64,000 nucleotides of DNA from Streptomyces apocyni (lineage in GTDB: Bacteria > Actinomycetota > Actinomycetes > Streptomycetales > Streptomycetaceae). The notes beneath the pieces were generated by a model. It saw nothing but the letters and a program-made list of their open reading frames with translations, was not told where the DNA came from and made no database searches. Location of the stretch: positions 124,001 through 188,000 of the forward strand of contig NZ_WHOM01000040.1 in the NCBI RefSeq assembly GCF_009739465.1. Direction: 5' to 3'. How positions within the stretch are numbered: the first letter of the stretch is position 1; each line of letters begins with the position of its first letter. Below, in pieces: positions 53,650 to 61,610 of the stretch. The position numbers and the translations under genes are program-made.

Positions 53650-55412
53650 CAGTACTTACGCTCCATCGGCTGGTAGCGGGTCGTCACGACCGGCTTGTAG
53701 TCGAGCCGGACCGAGTCCTTTGCGCTCGGGCCCTCGCCGGTGACCTCGCGGTACGCCATGGTGTGGCGCATGAAGTTGACGTCGTCGCGGTTGGGGAAGT
53801 CCTCGCGGTAGTGACCGCCACGGGACTCCTTGCGGGCCAGCGCGGAGACGGCCATCACCTCGGCCAGGTCGAGCAGGTTGCCCAGCTCGATGGCCTCGAG
53901 GAGGTCGGTGTTGAAGCGCTTGCCCTTGTCCTGGATGGACACCCGCAGGTAGCGGTCGCGCAGCTCGGCGATCTTCTCGACGGCGCTCTTGATCGTCTGC
54001 TCCGTACGGAACACCATGACGTTGGCGTCCATGGTCTCCTGGAGCTCCTTGCGGATGTCCGCCACCCGCTCCGGACCGGTGGACTCACGCAGCCGCTCGA
54101 CCTGGGAGGCGACCAGCTCGGCCGGGTTCTCCGGCAGCTCGACGTAGTCGGCGGTGGCCGAGTACTCGGCGGCGGCGATACCGGCCCGCTTGCCGAAGAC
54201 GTTGATGTCGAGCAGCGAGTTCGTGCCGAGGCGGTTGGCGCCGTGGACGGAGACGCAGGCGACCTCGCCTGCGGCGTACAGGCCCGGTACGACGGTGGTG
54301 TTGTCCGCCAGGACCTCACCCTTGACGTTGGTCGGGATGCCGCCCATGGCGTAGTGCGCGGTCGGCTGGATCGGGATCGGGTCGGTGTACGGCTCGATGC
54401 CCAGGTACGTACGGGCGAACTCGGTGATGTCCGGCAGCTTGGCGTCCAGCTGCTCCGGCGGGAGGTGCGTGAGGTCGAGGAAGACGTGGTCGCCCTCGGG
54501 ACCGCAGCCGCGGCCCTCGCGGATCTCCGTGTAGATGGAGCGGGACACGACGTCACGGGACGCGAGGTCCTTCATGACCGGCGCGTACTTCTCCATGAAG
54601 CGCTCGCCGTCCTTGTTGCGGAGGATGCCGCCTTCACCACGGGCGCCCTCCGTCAGCAGGATGCCCATGCGCCAGATGCCCGTCGGGTGGAACTGGAAGA
54701 ACTCCATGTCCTCCAGCGGCAGCCCGCGCCGGTAGCAGGCGGCCTGCCCGTCACCGGTCAGGGTGTGCGCGTTGGACGTCACCTTGAAGAACTTGCCGGT
54801 GCCGCCGGACGCGTACACGACCGACTTGGCCTGGAAGACGTGGATCTCGCCGGTCGCCAGCTCGTAGGCGACGACACCCGCCGACTTCCGTACGCCGTCC
54901 TCCTCGACGATCAGCTGGTCCAGGACGTAGAACTCGTTGAAGAACTCCACGCCCTCCTTGACGCAGTTCTGGTACAGCGTCTGGAGGATCATGTGGCCGG
55001 TGCGGTCCGCCGCGTAGCAGGCCCGGCGCACCGGGGCCTCGCCGTGCGAGCGGGTGTGGCCGCCGAAGCGGCGCTGGTCGATGGTGCCGTCCGGGGTGCG
55101 GTTGAACGGCAGGCCCATCTTCTCGAGGTCCAGGACCGCGTCGATGGCTTCCTTCGCCAGGATCTCGGCGGCGTCCTGGTCGACCAGGTAGTCACCGCCC
55201 TTGACCGTGTCGAAGGTGTGCCACTCCCAGTTGTCCTCTTCCACGTTGGCGAGCGCCGCGGCCATGCCGCCCTGCGCCGCGCCGGTGTGGGAGCGGGTGG
55301 GGTAGAGCTTGGTCAGCACGGCGGTGCGGCTGCGCTTGGTGGCCTCGATGGCCGCGCGCATTCCGGCGCCGCCGGCGCCGACGATGACGGTGTCGTACTT
55401 GTGGATCTTCAT
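53649..55412 (-). CDS. sdhA: Succinate dehydrogenase flavoprotein subunit
   Basis: The catalytic subunit, oxidising succinate to fumarate. It has 587 residues. VIVGAGGAGMRAAIEA is the FAD-binding loop; RSHTGAAQGG has the His that binds FAD covalently; EFFQFHPTG and HGANRLGTNSLLD are substrate and FAD contacts; RRFGGHTRSHGEAPVRRACYAADRTGH lies in the capping domain. ATG at 55412 has AGGGAATC upstream at fitting distance. Confidence 0.98.
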   Translation of the reverse strand: MKIHKYDTVIVGAGGAGMRAAIEATKRSRTAVLTKLYPTRSHTGAAQGGMAAALANVEEDNWEWHTFDTVKGGDYLVDQDAAEILAKEAIDAVLDLEKMGLPFNRTPDGTIDQRRFGGHTRSHGEAPVRRACYAADRTGHMILQTLYQNCVKEGVEFFNEFYVLDQLIVEEDGVRKSAGVVAYELATGEIHVFQAKSVVYASGGTGKFFKVTSNAHTLTGDGQAACYRRGLPLEDMEFFQFHPTGIWRMGILLTEGARGEGGILRNKDGERFMEKYAPVMKDLASRDVVSRSIYTEIREGRGCGPEGDHVFLDLTHLPPEQLDAKLPDITEFARTYLGIEPYTDPIPIQPTAHYAMGGIPTNVKGEVLADNTTVVPGLYAAGEVACVSVHGANRLGTNSLLDINVFGKRAGIAAAEYSATADYVELPENPAELVASQVERLRESTGPERVADIRKELQETMDANVMVFRTEQTIKSAVEKIAELRDRYLRVSIQDKGKRFNTDLLEAIELGNLLDLAEVMAVSALARKESRGGHYREDFPNRDDVNFMRHTMAYREVTGEGPSAKDSVRLDYKPVVTTRYQPMERKY

Positions 55413-55436
55413 CAGTGATTCCCTCGGTCCCGGTGC

Positions 55437-55904
55437 CTAGCTGATGTTCGGGTCGAAGGTGAAGATCACCAGCGTGCCCAGCAGGATGGTGAACACCGTG
55501 GCGGTGTACAGCAGCATCTTCAGCCAGAAGCGGGTGTTGTCCCGCTCCGCGTAGTCGTTGATGACCGTACGCAGGCCGTTGGCGCCGTGCAGCATGGCCA
55601 GCCACAGCATCACCAGGTCCCAGGTCTGCCACCACGGCGAGGCCCAGCGGCCCGCGACGAAGGCGAAGCCGATCTTGGAGACGCCGCCGTCCAGGACGAG
55701 CTGGATCAGCAGGTGACCAATGACCAGGACGACCAGGACGATGCCCGACAGCCGCATGAACAGCCAGGCGATCATCTCGAAGTTGGTGCCGCCGCCCTTG
55801 GGCGTCTTCTTGGTGCGCTTACGGGGCGGCTCGATGACGGGAGCGGGGTTGTCCACGTCGTAGAGGGTGACGCCGTCGATGGCGCCGGAGGTGTCGGTAG
55901 ACAT
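55437..55904 (-). CDS. sdhD: Succinate dehydrogenase membrane anchor subunit SdhD
   Basis: A 155-residue hydrophobic subunit with three spans (about 45-68, 88-108 and 125-148) after a roughly 40-residue basic N-terminal tail (PPRKRTKKTPKGGG). LSGIVLVVLVIGHLLIQL and LAMLHGANGLRTVINDY carry the His and Arg positions usual for haem or quinone binding. It lies 5 bp after sdhC and 24 bp before sdhA. Confidence 0.95.
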   Translation of the reverse strand: MSTDTSGAIDGVTLYDVDNPAPVIEPPRKRTKKTPKGGGTNFEMIAWLFMRLSGIVLVVLVIGHLLIQLVLDGGVSKIGFAFVAGRWASPWWQTWDLVMLWLAMLHGANGLRTVINDYAERDNTRFWLKMLLYTATVFTILLGTLVIFTFDPNIS

Positions 55905-55909
55905 CAGCG

Positions 55910-56290
55910 TCAGCTCCCGAACAGTTCACGGAATGCGTGGCCAAGGACGGGGTAGAGCGCCCCGGCCATCAGCACGGCCCAGAAGCCGACCACGGTCCAC
56001 AGCATCTGCTTCTGGTAGCGAGGGCCCTTCGACCAGAAGTCGACGGCGATGACGCGCAGACCGTTCAGTGCGTGGAAGAGGACTGCGGCCACCAGGCCGT
56101 ACTCCAGCAGTGCCACGATCGGCGTCTTGTAGGTAGCCACGACAGTGTCGTACGCCTCGGGGGAGACGCGGACGAGAGCGGTGTCGAGGACGTGCACGAA
56201 CAGGAAGAAGAAAATGAGGACACCGGTGACTCGATGAGCCACCCATGACCACATGCCTTCCCGGCCGCGGTACAGCGTTCCAGCCGGCAC
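55910..56290 (-). CDS. sdhC: Succinate dehydrogenase cytochrome b subunit SdhC
   Basis: A 126-residue three-span subunit, first gene of the operon. Features: MWSWVAHRVTGVLIFFFLFVHVLDTAL with the conserved Ser/His/Arg region, and VLFHALNGLRVIAVDFW with the haem-binding His. GTG at 56290 has GGAGGG 6 nt upstream. The upstream 136 bp to the OHCU gene hold the promoter on the minus strand. Confidence 0.95.
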   Translation of the reverse strand: MPAGTLYRGREGMWSWVAHRVTGVLIFFFLFVHVLDTALVRVSPEAYDTVVATYKTPIVALLEYGLVAAVLFHALNGLRVIAVDFWSKGPRYQKQMLWTVVGFWAVLMAGALYPVLGHAFRELFGS

Positions 56291-56426
56291 GGAAGAACCC
56301 TCCGGGAGCGGGGATTAGGGTCGGCCGGCTTCGATGTCGGTCTGACCCGGCCGGGTACGGTCCACCGGCCGCTCGTCATCGTATCGACGAGTTGTCGGTG
56401 CGCTCGCCCGGGGTCCTCAGGTGTGA

Positions 56427-57155
56427 TCAAACAGCCACGTACGGGCTATCAGGTTGTCCGGAATCCGGAGCTTGCCGTGCTTTTCCCGCTTTTCCGGCCG
56501 CCTGGGCTGTCTGGACCGTGTGGACTTCCTGGGCCGCGTGGAGTGCTTGGAGGGTCTGGCGCTCCTGGCGGCCCTGGCGGTCCTGCCGCTCCTGCTGTTC
56601 TGGGAACTTCTGTACGAGGCGGGTGACCCGGGTCCTGGCCAGTTCGCGCAGCTCCTCGGCGGCGAGCACGCGCTCGTCCTCCGGCTCGTTGGCCAGCCGG
56701 GCGCGCAGCTCGGACAGGGTGTGGTCGAGCTGCTCCGAGGGGCGGACCCCGGCCAGGCTGATCACGAACGCGTGGCCGAACCGGCTCTCGTACGCGCAGT
56801 GGGCCGCGCTCAGCGCGGTGAGCGCGGCGCGCGGCGTGTCGCCGTGCCCTGGGCGCGGCGGCTCCTCCGCCGCCAGGGCGGCGGTGCGGTCGGCGAGCGG
56901 CAGGTCGTAGCTGGCCTCGTCGACGGCGGCGAGCAGCGCGTCCAGGTCCGGGTACGGGCGGTGGGCGGCGACCCGCCGCGCCCACAGCGGGCTGGCGCAG
57001 CACCGGAGCAGGGCGGTCTCGGTGGCGGCCACGGGGGCGCGGTTGAACAGCTCGAGTCCCGGGTGCACGGTGGAAGCGGTGGGCGTGGGCAGCGTGCGCT
57101 CCAGAGCAGGAAAAGGGGAAGCAGGGGAAGCAGGCAACGGCGAGAGCGGTGGCAA
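56427..57155 (-). CDS. OHCU decarboxylase (uric acid degradation)
   Basis: 2-oxo-4-hydroxy-4-carboxy-5-ureidoimidazoline decarboxylase, which makes S-allantoin in purine breakdown. Core motifs near residues 35-165: LELFNRAPVAATETALLRCCASPLWARRVAAHRPYPDLDALLAAVDEASYDL, FGHAFVISLAGVRPSEQLDHTLSELRARLANEPEDERVLAAEELRELARTRV. The catalytic His and Glu of the family lie in HRPY and in the NEPEDERVLA part. After residue 175 there is a Gln/Arg/Ala-rich low-complexity tail absent from normal members. The TTG start at 57155 has no good site; GTG at 57068 is the alternative. No other uricase-pathway gene is adjacent. Confidence 0.85.
   Translation of the reverse strand: MPPLSPLPASPASPFPALERTLPTPTASTVHPGLELFNRAPVAATETALLRCCASPLWARRVAAHRPYPDLDALLAAVDEASYDLPLADRTAALAAEEPPRPGHGDTPRAALTALSAAHCAYESRFGHAFVISLAGVRPSEQLDHTLSELRARLANEPEDERVLAAEELRELARTRVTRLVQKFPEQQERQDRQGRQERQTLQALHAAQEVHTVQTAQAAGKAGKARQAPDSGQPDSPYVAV
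56500..56600. repeat. Degenerate 9-bp repeat in the OHCU gene tail
   Basis: Units such as CTGGCGGCC, CTGGCGGTC and CTGCCGCTC recur at 9-bp spacing and encode the Gln/Arg-rich C-terminal extension of the decarboxylase, which is not part of the conserved fold. Confidence 0.6.
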
Positions 57156-57300
57156 GGGAGTGGCGCCACGCTATCGACGTGTCAGGAGTGACGTCCGCCG
57201 GATGCGCGAAATTCACCCGGATGGGAGAGTTTCGGAACGCCCGGTGGACGACGGAGTCGTTTTGGAGTCGTAGCCGCGCCCCTCATGGGAGGTTTCTGAC

Positions 57301-57414
57301 GTGACGCGAATATTCTCGGCTATGGGGTCCTGTGCGGGCGTGTCGGGGTCCGTATCGGGTTCTGTGTCGGGTTCTGTGTTGGGGGCTGCCCGCGCGCCGG
57401 ACGCGGCGTGGTGA
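57301..57414 (+). CDS. 37-codon leader ORF coupled to the hexosaminidase gene
   Basis: GTG at 57301 has an ideal GGGAGG (57287-57292) 8 nt upstream; the hexosaminidase GTG has none. The frame runs through an imperfect 12-bp repeat (Ser-Gly-Ser-Val units) and stops at TGA 57412-57414, overlapping the hexosaminidase GTG as GTGA. Ribosomes finishing the leader could re-initiate directly on the enzyme gene. It contains one Cys and no obvious amino-acid run that would sense a charged tRNA. Alternatively it is a mis-framed N-terminus of the enzyme. Confidence 0.5.
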   Translation: MTRIFSAMGSCAGVSGSVSGSVSGSVLGAARAPDAAW

Positions 57415-59096
57415 GTCGGCGCGGGCGGCGCGGGCGGCCCGTGAGCGGACGGCGGGCGCTCCTCGCGGGCGGGCTGGTCGCGGGAGGCGCCGCCGTGCTG
57501 ACGCTGACGCTGTGGCCGGACGGGAACGGCACCGGTAGCCCCGCCGGACGCGACGGTACGGACAGCCCGCCGCCCGCGACGTCCCCAGCCACGGCGTCCC
57601 CGCCGGAAGCCCCGCCGACTCGGACTGCGGACGGCGCGCCGACCGACGAGCCGAGCCCGTCCACGTACCCGCTGTCCAAGGCGCCGAGCACCATCCCCTC
57701 CGTACGAGAGCACCAGGCGGCCCGTGGCCCCGGCTGGCGGCCCGCCGACGGCGGCCGGGTCGTGGTCGCCAAGGCGGACGCCAGGCACCTGGCGGACGAG
57801 GGGCGGCTCCTCGCCGGTGAGCTGAGGCTGACGTACCGCGAGGGGGCGAAAGCCCGCGCGGGGGACGTCGAACTCGCCCTCGCGTCGGGCCAGGCGGACT
57901 CCGAGGCGTACACCCTCACCGTGCGCGAGCGGCGGGTGCGGATCTCCGGGACCGGTGAGGCCGGGGTCTTCTACGGCACGCGCACGCTCAAGCAGGCGAT
58001 ACGTGCGGACGGCGCGGCGCCGGAGGGTGTCATACGCGACCGTCCGGCCAAGCCGCAGCGCGGGTTCATGCTCGACACCGCGCGCAAGCATTTCACCGCG
58101 GGCTGGATCGAGAGCCGGGTACGCGAACTCGCCGACCTCAAGTACAACCAGCTGGGCCTGCACTTCTCCGACGACCAGGCGTTCCGTATCGAGTCGTCCT
58201 CGCACCCCGAGGTGGTCTCCGCCCAGCGGCTCACCAAGGCCGAGGTCCGGCGCATCGTGCGGCTCGCCGCGCGGCTGCACATCACCGTCATCCCGGAGAT
58301 CGACTCGCCGGGGCACCTCGGCGCGGTCCTGAAGGCCCACCCCGACCTCCAGTTGCGCGACGTCAACGGGCGGCCCGCGCGCGGCGCCATCGACATCTCC
58401 AAGCCGGGCGCCGCGCGCGTCATCGACGACCTGCTGAACGAGTACGCGGAACTGTTCCCCGGCAGCTACTGGCACTTGGGCGCCGACGAGTACCTGGCGC
58501 TGACGGCGCGCGACCCGGAGGCCTCGTATCCGCAACTGGCCCGCCTCGCGCGCGAGCGCTACGGGCCAGCGGCCCGGGTGCGGGACCTGGCGACCGGGTG
58601 GCTGAACGACCGGGCCGACGTGGTCCGTTCGCACGACAAGCGGCCCAAGGCCTGGAACGACGGCTTCTATCGCGGCGGCACCGTCGAGGCGGCGGCGGAT
58701 ATCGAGGTCGAGTACTGGACCGGGAAGGAACTGGGCGCGCGCGAGCCAGTGGAGTATCTGAGCGCGGGCCGCGACGTGGTCAACCTCAACGACGAGTACC
58801 TCTACTACGTCCTCGGCGAACCCAACGAATTCCGTTACCCGACAGGGCGGCGGATCTACCAGGAGTGGACCCCGCTGGTCCTGCGCGGCAGCCAGCCGGT
58901 CCCGGCCGTCTATGACGACCAGATCCTCGGCGCCCGGCTCGCCGTGTGGTGCGACCTCGCCGACGCGCAGACACCTGCCCAGGTGGCGGCGGGGGTGCGG
59001 CTGCCGCTGCGGGCGCTGGCGCAGAAGGTGTGGGACCCGAGGGAACCGTCGAAGCCCTGGCCGGAGTTCGTACGCCTCGCCGGGAAACTGACCTGA
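57411..59096 (+). CDS. Exported GH20 beta-N-acetylhexosaminidase
   Basis: A 561-residue glycoside hydrolase that removes terminal GlcNAc or GalNAc from chitin oligomers or wall fragments. An Arg-rich start (SRRGRRGRPVSGRRALLAGG) and hydrophobic stretch (about 18-33) form an export signal, possibly Tat type, followed by a Pro/Thr/Asp linker. Residues about 100-200 are the GH20b accessory domain. The catalytic barrel begins at RGFMLDTARKHF and continues through LHFSDDQAFRIE and VIPEIDSPGHLGAVL. HLGADEYLAL contains the Asp-Glu catalytic pair; EYWTG, YYVLG and VWCDL are substrate-pocket segments. I chose GTG at 57411 for its 4-nt overlap with the upstream leader ORF. Confidence 0.92.
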   Translation: MSRRGRRGRPVSGRRALLAGGLVAGGAAVLTLTLWPDGNGTGSPAGRDGTDSPPPATSPATASPPEAPPTRTADGAPTDEPSPSTYPLSKAPSTIPSVREHQAARGPGWRPADGGRVVVAKADARHLADEGRLLAGELRLTYREGAKARAGDVELALASGQADSEAYTLTVRERRVRISGTGEAGVFYGTRTLKQAIRADGAAPEGVIRDRPAKPQRGFMLDTARKHFTAGWIESRVRELADLKYNQLGLHFSDDQAFRIESSSHPEVVSAQRLTKAEVRRIVRLAARLHITVIPEIDSPGHLGAVLKAHPDLQLRDVNGRPARGAIDISKPGAARVIDDLLNEYAELFPGSYWHLGADEYLALTARDPEASYPQLARLARERYGPAARVRDLATGWLNDRADVVRSHDKRPKAWNDGFYRGGTVEAAADIEVEYWTGKELGAREPVEYLSAGRDVVNLNDEYLYYVLGEPNEFRYPTGRRIYQEWTPLVLRGSQPVPAVYDDQILGARLAVWCDLADAQTPAQVAAGVRLPLRALAQKVWDPREPSKPWPEFVRLAGKLT

Positions 59097-59229
59097 TCCG
59101 GGATTCTGCTGCGGATTCGGTGGCGGAGTTCCGGTCAGGTGTGATGGATTTGACCGGACCGGCTGAACCGCTGAACCGGCCGAACTGGCTGAACCGCTGT
59201 GTTGCGCACGGGGGATATGGGGGACACAT

Positions 59230-59724
59230 ATGGGTTTCTGGGGCTACTACGTGGTGGGCCGCAGCGAGCGGCCGCTGGCGGAACTGGACGCGCTCAGCGC
59301 CGTGAGCGAAGGGCTCACCCTGCACGAGCGGCGGGATGGCGGCTGGCAGATCTGGGAGGCCGCGGTGCCGGAGGTGGGCTCGATGACCTCACTGGCGCGG
59401 GAGACCGGGGCGCCCGCGCTGTTCGGTTTCGTGATGGACAGCGAGTGCGTGGCCGTCGAGGCGGCGGGCCCCGAAAGCGGGGCGTGGAACGCCTGCCTGG
59501 ACCGCGAGGCGATGGCCGGGTACCTGAGCGCCGACGGCAAGGAACCGGACGACCTGTTCCTGCCCGCCAGGGACGCCGCCGAGCGGGCCGTCGCCTGGGC
59601 GGCGGAGGCCGGGCAGCAGGCCACGGCCGCGGAGCTCACCGAGGTCCTGACCGCGGCCGCCGAGCCCTCCGCGGAGCTGCTCTTCTTCCGGTTCCTGGAG
59701 CGGCTGGGCCTTCCGGAGGCATGA
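59230..59724 (+). CDS. Conserved-looking protein of unknown function
   Basis: A 164-residue soluble, acidic protein starting GFWGYYVVGRSERPLAELDAL, with WQIWEAAVPEVGSM, FGFVMDSECVAVEAAGPESGAW and ELLFFRFLERLGLPEA. No signal peptide, span or known motif. Codon use matches its neighbours, and the ATG at 59230 follows GGGGGACA, so it is very likely translated. Small proteins with the GFWGYYVVGR-type start recur in Streptomyces genomes. Confidence 0.7.
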   Translation: MGFWGYYVVGRSERPLAELDALSAVSEGLTLHERRDGGWQIWEAAVPEVGSMTSLARETGAPALFGFVMDSECVAVEAAGPESGAWNACLDREAMAGYLSADGKEPDDLFLPARDAAERAVAWAAEAGQQATAAELTEVLTAAAEPSAELLFFRFLERLGLPEA

Positions 59725-59778
59725 CCGAGCCGTGAGCTGGGCCGCGAACTGAGCAGCGAACTGAGCCGTGAGCGAGGC

Positions 59779-59790
59779 GTGACGTTTCTG
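59779..59790 (+). promoter_or_regulatory. GTGACGTTTCTG element, copy 1
   Basis: This 12-mer is repeated exactly at 60512-60523 before the sigma-factor gene, and a near copy (GTGACATTTCCG) lies at 59809-59820. Copy 1 ends 78 bp before the next ATG. It resembles the -35 part of an ECF-sigma promoter, but no common -10 is evident. Confidence 0.45.
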
Positions 59791-59868
59791 TGAGGGGATC
59801 ATGACCCTGTGACATTTCCGGGAGGCGGAACGCAGTAAGGGAGTCAGCGTCCGCAACAGGAGATGTTC

Positions 59869-60444
59869 ATGAGCCTCGTGGAACAGATGGCCGAAGCCGA
59901 TGAGCGCGGCCTGGCCGCGAGCGGCCTCGCGTGCCTCGACCGGTGCCTGCCCCTGCTGGGCGACTCCGGCGCCCCGGATGACGCGCTGCGTCCGCTGTGG
60001 GCGCGGCTGGAGCACGGCGAGGACTGGTCGGAGCAGCTGGCGGAGGTACGGGCCACCCTCGCGCCCTCGGGCGCCCCGGCCGCCGCCGACGCCGAGGACG
60101 AACCGTCCGCCCTCACTCGCCGGATGCTCGACGCCGTACCAGAGCGGCGCTCGCCGGACGCGCTGCGCGGCTGGGCCGACGCCTGCTCGGTGGCGGCGTT
60201 GCAGATCCACCGGCTCCTTGGCACGGCGGCCGACGACGAGGTGCCGTCGGAGAAGCTGCGCCAGGGCATCACCGAGAGCGCCGGACCCCTGGTCGCGGGC
60301 GAACTCCGCCGCCAGACCGAGATCCTGGAGCTGCTGGCAACGCGCGGCGCGGGCGGCCTGCGCCAGGCGCTCGAGGTGTCCACGGAGGGCCGCCGGGTGC
60401 TGCGCGCGGTGGTCTCCCGCCGGGCGCGGGGCGGCCAGGCCTGA
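59869..60444 (+). CDS. Helical protein of unknown function
   Basis: A 191-residue, mostly helical cytoplasmic protein: LVEQMAEADERGLAASGLACLDRCLPLLG, then WARLEHGEDWSEQLAEVRATLA, an acidic linker, and a C-terminal half with LRGWADACSVAALQIHRLLG and LRRQTEILELLATRGAGGLRQALEVS. No family recognised. ATG at 59869 has GGAG at 8 nt; an ATG at 59863 is too close to it. It shares an upstream 12-mer with the sigma-factor gene that follows and may belong to its regulon. Confidence 0.72.
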   Translation: MSLVEQMAEADERGLAASGLACLDRCLPLLGDSGAPDDALRPLWARLEHGEDWSEQLAEVRATLAPSGAPAAADAEDEPSALTRRMLDAVPERRSPDALRGWADACSVAALQIHRLLGTAADDEVPSEKLRQGITESAGPLVAGELRRQTEILELLATRGAGGLRQALEVSTEGRRVLRAVVSRRARGGQA

Positions 60445-60511
60445 CGGGGGCGGCGACCCCGTGCCCGTAGCGCGCTTGCTCTCGGTAGCGCCGGAGGCCC
60501 CTGAGTTCTCT

Positions 60512-60523
60512 GTGACGTTTCTG
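60512..60523 (+). promoter_or_regulatory. GTGACGTTTCTG element, copy 2
   Basis: The second exact copy of the 12-mer lies 83 bp before the proposed TTG start of the sigma-factor gene, almost the same distance as copy 1 from its gene. Its presence before a sigma gene suggests autoregulation. Confidence 0.45.
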
Positions 60524-60606
60524 CGCGGTTGAGCGCTGTACGGGTGGGGTCATGGACAGGTCATCGACACGGTGGTCCATGCCGGACCGGGGCGAAGAGG
60601 GGCGTA

Positions 60607-61227
60607 TTGGGCCAGGGTGGGGAGTCCCGTCGCGCGCGTGCGTACGACGGGGAACTCGGGGCGGCCGTCGCTCGGGCACAGGAGGGGGACGAGGGGGCCT
60701 TCGCGGTCGCGTACCGGCTGGTGCAGCCCGGAATGCTTGGCTTCCTGCGGGGGCTCGTCGGCGACGAGGCCGAGGACGTGGCGGCGGATGCCTGGCTGGA
60801 GATCGCCCGTGATCTGGGGCGTTTCCGGGGTGACGGTGCGGGGTTCCGTGGCTGGACGGCGACCATCGCGCGGCACCGGGCGCTCGACCATCTGCGGCGG
60901 CAGAAGAAACGGCCGCGCGCGGGCGGGCTTGAGTCCCAGCTGCTGGAGGTCGCGGGCAACCTGGACACCCCCGCCGAGGCCATGGAGGCGATCTCCACCG
61001 AGCACGCGCTCGGACTGATCGCGGGGCTGCCACGGGACCAGGCCGAGGCGGTGCTGCTACGCGTCGTCGTCGGGCTCGACGGGCCCGCTGCCGCACGGGT
61101 GCTGGGCAAGCGCCCGGGAGCCGTACGGACGGCGGTGTACCGGGGGTTGAAGAGACTGGCGGGACAGTTGGGGCGGCCCGGCGATGTGACGGATGACGAC
61201 ACCCGGACGCTGGGGGATACAGGATGA
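60607..61227 (+). CDS. ECF-type RNA polymerase sigma factor
   Basis: A 206-residue sigma-70 family protein. Region 2 (about 20-95) includes GAFAVAYRLVQPGMLGFLRGLVGDEAEDVAADAWLEIARDLGRFRG and GWTATIARHRALDHLRRQKKR. Region 4 (about 135-195) includes HALGLIAGLPRDQAEAVLLRVVVGLDGPAAARVLGKRPGAVRTAVYRGLKRL. I chose TTG at 60607 for its GAAGAGGGG site 4-5 nt upstream and good fit to the family start; the open frame extends back to an ATG at 60529 without a site. The next gene overlaps by 4 nt (ATGA), the usual place for an anti-sigma factor. Confidence 0.88.
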   Translation: MGQGGESRRARAYDGELGAAVARAQEGDEGAFAVAYRLVQPGMLGFLRGLVGDEAEDVAADAWLEIARDLGRFRGDGAGFRGWTATIARHRALDHLRRQKKRPRAGGLESQLLEVAGNLDTPAEAMEAISTEHALGLIAGLPRDQAEAVLLRVVVGLDGPAAARVLGKRPGAVRTAVYRGLKRLAGQLGRPGDVTDDDTRTLGDTG

Positions 61228-61532
61228 GTACCGACCGGCCGCCGCCCTCCGGAGAGCTGCCTGACCCGGCTCGGCTCGACGCGCTGCTCTCCGCCGCCGC
61301 GCGGCCGTCCGCCGTCGACCCGGGCGCCGAGTCCGCCGCAGTCGCCGCCTTCCGTGCCTCGCACGCGTCCGGCGTCCGTACGTGGCTCACCCGGCGACGG
61401 GACGACTGGCGGCCACGTTCCCCGTGGCGCCGGGCCGCGCTGCGGGCCGTTCTCGGCGCGTTGGTCGCGGGCCTGACGAGGGCGAACCGGCCAGGCTCGC
61501 GACCAAGTCCGTCCCGGTCGAGTCGGCCGTAG
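61224..61532 (+). CDS. Truncated anti-sigma-like partner of the ECF sigma factor
   Basis: A 102-residue protein coupled to the sigma gene by ATGA. The N-terminal 75 residues (PDPARLDALLSAAARPSAVDPGAESAAVAAFRASH ... TRRRDDWRPRSPWRRAALRAVLGALVAGLT) look like the cytoplasmic part and the first half of a membrane span of proteins that normally follow such sigma genes. After GLT the sequence changes abruptly to Arg/Ser/Pro-rich residues and stops. A (CACCGCACCT)n repeat lies just downstream. The normal outer part seems lost by a deletion or frameshift near 61475. Confidence 0.6.
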   Translation: MSTDRPPPSGELPDPARLDALLSAAARPSAVDPGAESAAVAAFRASHASGVRTWLTRRRDDWRPRSPWRRAALRAVLGALVAGLTRANRPGSRPSPSRSSRP

Positions 61533-61552
61533 CCAGCGCACGGTCCGCGGTA

Positions 61553-61610
61553 CCTCACCGCACCGCACCGCACCGCACCTCACCGCACCTCACCGCACCT
61601 CACCTCATCG
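61553..61610. repeat. CACCGCACCT tandem repeat
   Basis: About six units of CACCG or CACCGCACCT in tandem lie between the truncated partner gene and the convergent glycosyltransferase-like gene, and reach its last codon. Typical of slippage. Confidence 0.85.

Noticed and set aside
53763..55418. A 551-codon plus-strand frame opposite sdhA
   Set aside because: It is the antisense of a certain sdhA gene and has no recognisable sequence.
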